Translations under genes and position numbers: made by a program
NCBI GenBank assembly: GCA_016235765.1
Contig: JACRIZ010000031.1
Span: 1-32,263, forward strand
Source of the DNA: Rhodocyclales bacterium
GTDB lineage: Bacteria > Pseudomonadota > Gammaproteobacteria > Burkholderiales > Rhodocyclaceae
Length of the DNA stretch: 32,263 nt
Reading direction: 5' to 3'
Notes under the pieces: model-generated
Database searches by the model: none
What the model was told of the DNA's origin: nothing
What the model saw: only the letters and a program-made list of their open reading frames with translations
Shown here: positions 27,969 through 32,263 of the stretch, in pieces
How positions within the stretch are numbered: the first letter of the stretch is position 1
Layout: each line of letters begins with the position of its first letter

Positions 27969-29214
27969 GCAAATGGAAGGCTCCCGGGCAGTCGCCGAAG
28001 CCATCGCGCTCTGTCGCCCCGAAGTCATCTGCGCCTATCCGATCTCGCCGCAGACCCACATCGTCGAGGCGCTCGGCGAATTCGTGAAGGATGGCAGCCT
28101 CGCGCCCTGCGAGTTCATCAACGTCGAGTCGGAGTTCGCCGCCATGTCGGTGGCGATCGGTTCCTCCGCCGCGGGGGCGCGCACCTACACGGCCACCGCG
28201 TCGCAGGGCCTGCTGTTCATGGCCGAGGCGGTGTACAACGCCTCCGGCCTTGGCCTGCCGATCGTGATGACCGTCGCCAACCGCTCCATCGGCGCGCCGA
28301 TCAATATCTGGAACGACCACTCCGACGCGCTCTCGCAGCGCGATTCCGGCTGGCTGCAGATCTTCGCCGAGACCAACCAGGAGGCGCTCGACCTGCATAT
28401 CCAGGCCTTTCGGCTGGCCGAGGAATTGTCGCTGCCGATCATGGTCTGCATGGACGGCTTCATCCTCACCCACGCCTACGAGCGCGTGGACATGCCGACG
28501 CAGGAACAGGTCGATGCCTACCTGCCGAAGTACGAACCGCGCCAGGTGCTCGACCCGGCCGAGCCGGTCTCGATCGGTGCCATGGTCGGTCCGGAGGCGT
28601 TCATGGAAGTGCGCTACCTCGCGCACGCCAAGCAGATGGACGCGCTGCGCCTGATCCCCGAGTATGCCGCCGAGTTCAAGAAGGTGTTCGGCCGCGATTC
28701 GGGCGGCCTGGTCCACAGCTACCGGACCGAGGAGGCCGACACCATCGTCGTCGCCATGGGCTCGGTGCTCGGCACCATCAAGGACGTGGTCGACGAGATG
28801 CGCGAGGCCGGCCACAGGATCGGCGTGCTCGGCATCACACTGTTCCGGCCGTTTCCCATCGTCCAGGTGCGCGAGGCGCTGCGCCGCGCCAAGCGCGTGG
28901 TGGTGCTGGAGAAGAGCATGGCGGTCGGCCTGGGCGGCATCCTCGCCACCAACGTCGGCATGGCGCTGGCGGCCAAGCCGATCGACGTCTATACGGTGGT
29001 CGCCGGCCTCGGCGGCCGGCCGATCACCATGCGTTCGCTGCACGCGCTGTTCCGAAGGGCGGAAAAGAACGACCTCGATCCGGTCACCTTCCTCGACCTC
29101 AACCACTCGCTGATCGCCAAGCAGATGGAGCGCGAGCGCGCCAAGCGCCGTTCCGGCCCGGCGGCCGAGGCGATGCTGCGCGACGTCGGCGTCGTTGCGG
29201 CGAAGCTGGCTTGA
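27961..29214 (+). CDS. porA: 2-oxoacid:acceptor oxidoreductase, alpha subunit (pyruvate type)
   Basis: A 417-residue alpha subunit. The N terminus MLKQMEGSRAVAEAIALC and AYPISPQTHIVEAL match the pyrimidine-binding domain of pyruvate synthases. ESEFAAMSVAIGSSAAGAR and TATASQGLLFMAEAVY follow, then the C-terminal transketolase-C-like domain with a VVVLEKSMAVG-like segment. In the family this chain holds the catalytic Glu that activates TPP. GGAGGAGG precedes the ATG at 27961, inside the end of porG. It is followed by a palindromic repeat and then porB. 2-oxoglutarate or aromatic 2-oxoacids remain possible substrates, but the sequence pattern is closest to pyruvate enzymes. Confidence 0.93.
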   Translation: MLKQMEGSRAVAEAIALCRPEVICAYPISPQTHIVEALGEFVKDGSLAPCEFINVESEFAAMSVAIGSSAAGARTYTATASQGLLFMAEAVYNASGLGLPIVMTVANRSIGAPINIWNDHSDALSQRDSGWLQIFAETNQEALDLHIQAFRLAEELSLPIMVCMDGFILTHAYERVDMPTQEQVDAYLPKYEPRQVLDPAEPVSIGAMVGPEAFMEVRYLAHAKQMDALRLIPEYAAEFKKVFGRDSGGLVHSYRTEEADTIVVAMGSVLGTIKDVVDEMREAGHRIGVLGITLFRPFPIVQVREALRRAKRVVVLEKSMAVGLGGILATNVGMALAAKPIDVYTVVAGLGGRPITMRSLHALFRRAEKNDLDPVTFLDLNHSLIAKQMERERAKRRSGPAAEAMLRDVGVVAAKLA

Positions 29215-29223
29215 AATGCGATT

Positions 29224-29300
29224 CACCACAAAGGACGCAAAGGACACAAAGTGAAATCCATGTATTGCTGTTCTTTGCGCTCTCTGCGACCTTTGCGGTA
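29224..29300. repeat. Intergenic palindromic 9-base-unit repeat between porA and porB
   Basis: The left arm (29224-29251) is built of units CACAAAGGA / CGCAAAGGA. The right arm (29273-29300) is its inverted copy with 21 of 28 matches, separated by 21 nt. The element fills the 99-bp spacer inside an operon, and its right end abuts the porB Shine-Dalgarno. In RNA it would fold into a long imperfect hairpin. Related arms occur in aceF and lpdA. Confidence 0.85.
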
Positions 29301-29313
29301 AGGAGAGTTTGCG

Positions 29314-30327
29314 ATGTCTTTTCAACCCGTCAAGTTCTACCAGACCGGCACCTTCACCGTCGGCAACCGCCTGCTGCCGCCCGAAGAGCGCAGCGTGCAG
29401 TCGCAGGAGAAGCGCTACAACTCGATCAACTCCGGCCACCGCGCCTGCCAGGGCTGCGGCGAGGCGCTCGGCGCGCGCTACGCCATCGACGCCGCAATGG
29501 AGGCGACCAACGGCCGGCTGATCTGCGCCAACGCCACCGGCTGCCTCGAAGTGTTCTCGACGCCGTACCCGGAAACGTCCTGGCAACTGCCCTGGATCCA
29601 CTCGCTGTTTGGCAACACCGCCGCGGTGGCGACCGGCATCGCCGCGGCGATCAAGGTCAAGAAGCTGAAGGGCGAGAGGCGCAACATCCGCGTCGTCGCG
29701 CAGGGCGGCGACGGCGGCACCACCGACATCGGTTTCGGCTGCCTGTCCGGCATGTTCGAGCGCAACGACGACGTGCTCTACATCTGCTACGACAACGGCG
29801 GCTACATGAACACCGGCATCCAGCGCTCTTCCGCCACGCCGCCTGCCGCGCGCACGGCGACCACCATGGCGGTCGGCCCCGAGCCGGGCAACGTCTTCGG
29901 CCAGGGCAAGTTCGTGCCGGCGATTGCAATGGCGCACGAGATACCCTACGTGGCGACCGCGACCGTCGCCGACCTGCGCGACCTCGAGGCCAAGGTGCGC
30001 CGCGCCATGGAGTTCCAGGGTGCGCGCTACATCCACATCCTGGTGCCGTGCCCGCTCGGCTGGGGTACCGCCTCGAACGAGACGATCAGGATCGCCCGGC
30101 TGGCCAAGGAGACGGGCATGTTCCCGGTCTTCGAGGCCGAATACGGCGAGGTAAAGTCAGTCGTGGCGATACGCCACCCCTTGCCGGTCGAGGAGTACCT
30201 GAAGCCGCAGAAGCGCTACGCGCATCTTTTCGGCAAGACGCCGCAGGTCGAGGTCATCGCCAAACTGCAAGCCCTGGCCGACCGCAACATCAAGAAGTAC
30301 GGCCTGCTCGATGGAGGTGCCCGGTGA
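29314..30327 (+). CDS. porB: 2-oxoacid:acceptor oxidoreductase, beta subunit (pyruvate type)
   Basis: A 337-residue TPP-binding beta subunit. GHRACQGCGEALGARYA has two Cys of the beta-subunit iron-sulfur cluster; NATGCLEVFSTPYP supplies another, as in pyruvate synthases. The TPP/Mg motif is GGDGGTTDIGFGCLSG with YDNGGYMNTG. PCPLGWG lies further on. AAGGAGAG precedes the ATG at 29314. Its stop overlaps the start of the next gene (TGATG, 30325-30329), which indicates translational coupling with the electron-accepting subunit. The 99-bp spacer to porA is filled by a palindromic repeat, an odd break in an otherwise overlapping operon. Confidence 0.93.
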   Translation: MSFQPVKFYQTGTFTVGNRLLPPEERSVQSQEKRYNSINSGHRACQGCGEALGARYAIDAAMEATNGRLICANATGCLEVFSTPYPETSWQLPWIHSLFGNTAAVATGIAAAIKVKKLKGERRNIRVVAQGGDGGTTDIGFGCLSGMFERNDDVLYICYDNGGYMNTGIQRSSATPPAARTATTMAVGPEPGNVFGQGKFVPAIAMAHEIPYVATATVADLRDLEAKVRRAMEFQGARYIHILVPCPLGWGTASNETIRIARLAKETGMFPVFEAEYGEVKSVVAIRHPLPVEEYLKPQKRYAHLFGKTPQVEVIAKLQALADRNIKKYGLLDGGAR

Positions 30328-31961
30328 TGGACAAGCCCTTTGCCATCACCCTCGATCCCGGTTCCTCGCTGGCCAACCACACCGGCTCATGGCGCACCTT
30401 CCGGCCGCTCTACGTCGATCGCCTGCCGCCCTGCAATGCCGCCTGCCCGGCCGGCGAGAACATCCAGTCCTGGCTCTACCACGCCGAGAGCGGCGACTAC
30501 GAAAAGGCCTGGCGCGCGCTGACCGAGAACAATCCGCTGCCCGCGATCATGGGCCGCGTCTGCTACCACCCCTGCGAGGGGGCCTGCAACCGTCAGCATG
30601 TCGATGCGGCGGTCGGCATCAATGCCGTCGAACGCTTCCTCGGCGACGAGGCGATCCGGCGCGGCTGGCGCTTCGAGTCGTCCGCGGCGGCCACGGGCAA
30701 GCGCGTGCTGGTCATCGGCTCCGGCCCGGCCGGCCTCTCGGCGGCCTACCACCTGACCCGCATGGGCCACCAGGCGGTGATCCATGAAGCCGCGCCGCTC
30801 GCCGGCGGGATGATGCGCTACGGCATTCCCAAGTACCGCCTGCCGCGCGACGTGCTCGACGCCGAGATTCGGCGGCTGGTGGAGTTCGGCGTCGAGCTGC
30901 GCCTGCAATCCAAAGTGATGAATGTCCTGGCTGCGATGCAGGAAGGCTTCGACGCGGTCTTCCTGGGCGTCGGCGCCCACATCGCCAAGCGCGCCTACAT
31001 TCCCGCCGGCGACGCCAGCAAGATCATCGATGCGATTTCGGTGCTGCACGACATGGAAGGCGCGCAGGGCGACGAGCTGCGGCCGATGCTCGGCCGCCGG
31101 GTCGTCGTCTACGGCGGCGGCAATACCGCGATCGACGTCGCGCGCACAGCCAAGCGCCTGGGCGCGGAGGAAGCCGTCATCGTCTACCGCCGTACCCGGG
31201 AAAAGATGCCGGCGCACGACTTCGAGGTCGAGGAGGCCCTGCAGGAAGGCATTTCGATCAAGTGGCTGTCCACGATCAAGGAGGCCGGCGAGGACGACAT
31301 CATGGTCGAGAAGATGGCGCTCGACGCGAGCGGCTTCCCGCAGCCGACCGGCGAATACGAGCGCATCCCGGCCGACTCGGTCGTGCTCGCCCTTGGCCAG
31401 GATGCGGACCTCGGCCTGTTGGCGAACGTGCCGGGGCTGGCGACCGACAAGGGCCTGGTGCAGGTGGACGCCGGCATGATGACCGGGCACCCCGGCGTCT
31501 TCGCCGGCGGCGACATGGCGGGCAACGAGCGCACCGTGACGGTGGCCGTCGGCCACGGCAAGCGCGCGGCCCGCGCCATCGACGCCTGGCTCAAGGGCGA
31601 GACCTACGTCTCGCCGCCGAAGCACGAGCTGGCCACCTTCGAACGCATGAACCCGTGGTACTACTCGGACGCGCCGAAGACCGTGCGGCCCGTGCTCGAC
31701 ATCATCCGCCGCCAGTCCACCTTCGAGGAGGTGCTCGGCGGCCTCGACGAAGGCAACGCGCTGTTCGAGGCGCGCCGCTGCATGTCCTGCGGCAACTGCT
31801 TCGAGTGCGACAACTGCTACGGCGTCTGCCCCGACAACGCGGTCATCAAGCTCGGCCCCGGCAAGCGCTTCCTGTTCAACTTCGACTATTGCAAGGGCTG
31901 CGGCATGTGCGCCACCGAGTGCCCCTGCGGCGCGATCAAGATGGTGCCGGAGGAGAACTGA
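30327..31961 (+). CDS. GltD-like FAD/NAD(P)H oxidoreductase with fused iron-sulfur domains
   Basis: A 544-residue flavoprotein, probably the NAD(P)-linked subunit of the Por complex. The N-terminal domain carries Cys of a GltD-type [4Fe-4S] region (CNAAC, 36-40; CYHPCEGAC, 79-87). FAD binding is at GSGPAG (131-136) and NAD(P)H binding at YGGGNTAIDVA (262-272). VYRRTREKMPA resembles the NADPH-binding arginines of GltD, so NADPH is favoured. The C terminus has a Cys-rich segment (C485, C488, C491, C494, C497, C501) and a classical CxxCxxCxxxCP (C522-C532), a ferredoxin-like two-cluster domain. No separate delta ferredoxin gene exists here; this fusion may replace it. It resembles the NADH-accepting subunit of phenylglyoxylate:acceptor oxidoreductase in aromatic degraders. 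The start overlaps the porB stop. Confidence 0.88.
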   Translation: MDKPFAITLDPGSSLANHTGSWRTFRPLYVDRLPPCNAACPAGENIQSWLYHAESGDYEKAWRALTENNPLPAIMGRVCYHPCEGACNRQHVDAAVGINAVERFLGDEAIRRGWRFESSAAATGKRVLVIGSGPAGLSAAYHLTRMGHQAVIHEAAPLAGGMMRYGIPKYRLPRDVLDAEIRRLVEFGVELRLQSKVMNVLAAMQEGFDAVFLGVGAHIAKRAYIPAGDASKIIDAISVLHDMEGAQGDELRPMLGRRVVVYGGGNTAIDVARTAKRLGAEEAVIVYRRTREKMPAHDFEVEEALQEGISIKWLSTIKEAGEDDIMVEKMALDASGFPQPTGEYERIPADSVVLALGQDADLGLLANVPGLATDKGLVQVDAGMMTGHPGVFAGGDMAGNERTVTVAVGHGKRAARAIDAWLKGETYVSPPKHELATFERMNPWYYSDAPKTVRPVLDIIRRQSTFEEVLGGLDEGNALFEARRCMSCGNCFECDNCYGVCPDNAVIKLGPGKRFLFNFDYCKGCGMCATECPCGAIKMVPEEN

Positions 31962-32263
31962 AGGCCACGTTCCGTTTCTACGAGGAACTCAACGACTTCC
32001 TGCCGCCCGAGCGGCGCAAACGGGAGTTCGACGCGCCCTGCGCGCGCGCGGCCACGACCAAGCACATGATCGAGGCCCTTGGCGTTCCCCATACCGAGGT
32101 CGAGCTGATCCTCGTCAACGGTGAATCGGCGGACTTCGATCGTCTGCTGTGCGACGGTGATCGCGTCGCCGTCTATCCCCGCTTCGAGGCGTTCGACATC
32201 ACGCCCCTGCTGCGCGTGCGCGAGCGGCCGCTGCGCGACACGCGCTTCGTCGCCGACGCCCAC
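31958..32263 (+). CDS. Mut7-C / ubiquitin-fold domain protein, N-terminal part
   Basis: The first 102 codons of a gene cut by the right edge. After the initiator, the protein reads KATFRFYEELNDFLPPERRK, then VELILVNGESADFDRLLCDGDRVAVYPRFE, a beta-grasp (ThiS/MoaD-like) ubiquitin domain of the type found in front of Mut7-C RNase-like domains. RDTRFVADAH at the edge is the start of the Mut7-C part. No ATG is available. The family-like first residue falls on CTG at 31958, which overlaps the previous stop (CTGA) and has GGAGG just upstream. An in-frame GTG at 31919 is the alternative, adding 13 residues. The function is unknown. Coupling to the Por operon is by position only. Confidence 0.75.
   Translation, partial: MKATFRFYEELNDFLPPERRKREFDAPCARAATTKHMIEALGVPHTEVELILVNGESADFDRLLCDGDRVAVYPRFEAFDITPLLRVRERPLRDTRFVADAH

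Noticed and set aside
27865-30036. 723-codon minus-strand open frame opposite porA and porB
   Set aside because: Shadow frame; it also reads through the palindromic repeat, which explains its QRSQRAQR and FVSFASFVV segments.

Overview
The window is a GC-rich stretch of a betaproteobacterial chromosome, most like Rhodocyclales or a related chemolithotroph. This is inferred from form II RuBisCO with a CbbQ/CbbO activase, a lipoyl-domain-bearing E3, YggX, two-domain PPK2 and a pyruvate:acceptor oxidoreductase cluster. I could not run a taxonomic search. I recognise no tRNA, rRNA, insertion sequence or CRISPR array.

Left part, 1-12035: Calvin-Benson-Bassham (CBB) genes. On the minus strand, in transcription order, lies fbp-prk-tkt-gap (the last gene runs off the left edge). 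Further right, also on the minus strand, lies cbbY-cbbM-cbbQ-cbbO, with the LysR regulator cbbR divergent at its head. A 42-bp sequence in front of cbbY/cbbR (11018-11059) recurs, ungapped and 34/42 identical, 160 bp upstream of fbp (4578-4619). It has LysR-type dyads and is the probable CbbR operator for both operons. A plus-strand fatty-acid-desaturase-like gene sits between the operons and overlaps the end of cbbO tail to tail. Two strong minus-strand intrinsic terminators are visible: one between cbbM and cbbQ, the other, unexpectedly, between the upstream operator and fbp.

Middle, 12016-21343: housekeeping and stress genes. These are a peroxiredoxin-like protein, rsmE, two-domain polyphosphate kinase 2, argA, yggX, phoU, rpiA, a small protein built of two tandem winged-helix-like units, a methyl-accepting chemotaxis protein, and an alpha/beta hydrolase whose nucleophile position holds cysteine.

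Right part, 21347-32263: the pyruvate node. The PDH operon aceE-aceF-lpdA (minus strand) diverges from a 2-oxoacid:acceptor oxidoreductase operon (plus strand: gamma, alpha, beta, then a GltD-like FAD/NADPH subunit with fused iron-sulfur clusters), followed by a partial Mut7-C/ubiquitin-fold gene. The 216-bp divergent region holds a perfect 10-bp inverted repeat. The two systems would let the cell oxidise pyruvate with NAD by PDH, or convert pyruvate and acetyl-CoA through a low-potential enzyme, the latter probably under low oxygen.

The most unusual pattern is a repeat family of 9-base units. It occurs as an intergenic palindrome between the alpha and beta subunit genes, and as in-frame sequence encoding the interdomain linkers of both AceF (one arm) and LpdA (both arms), at the homologous position just after each lipoyl domain.
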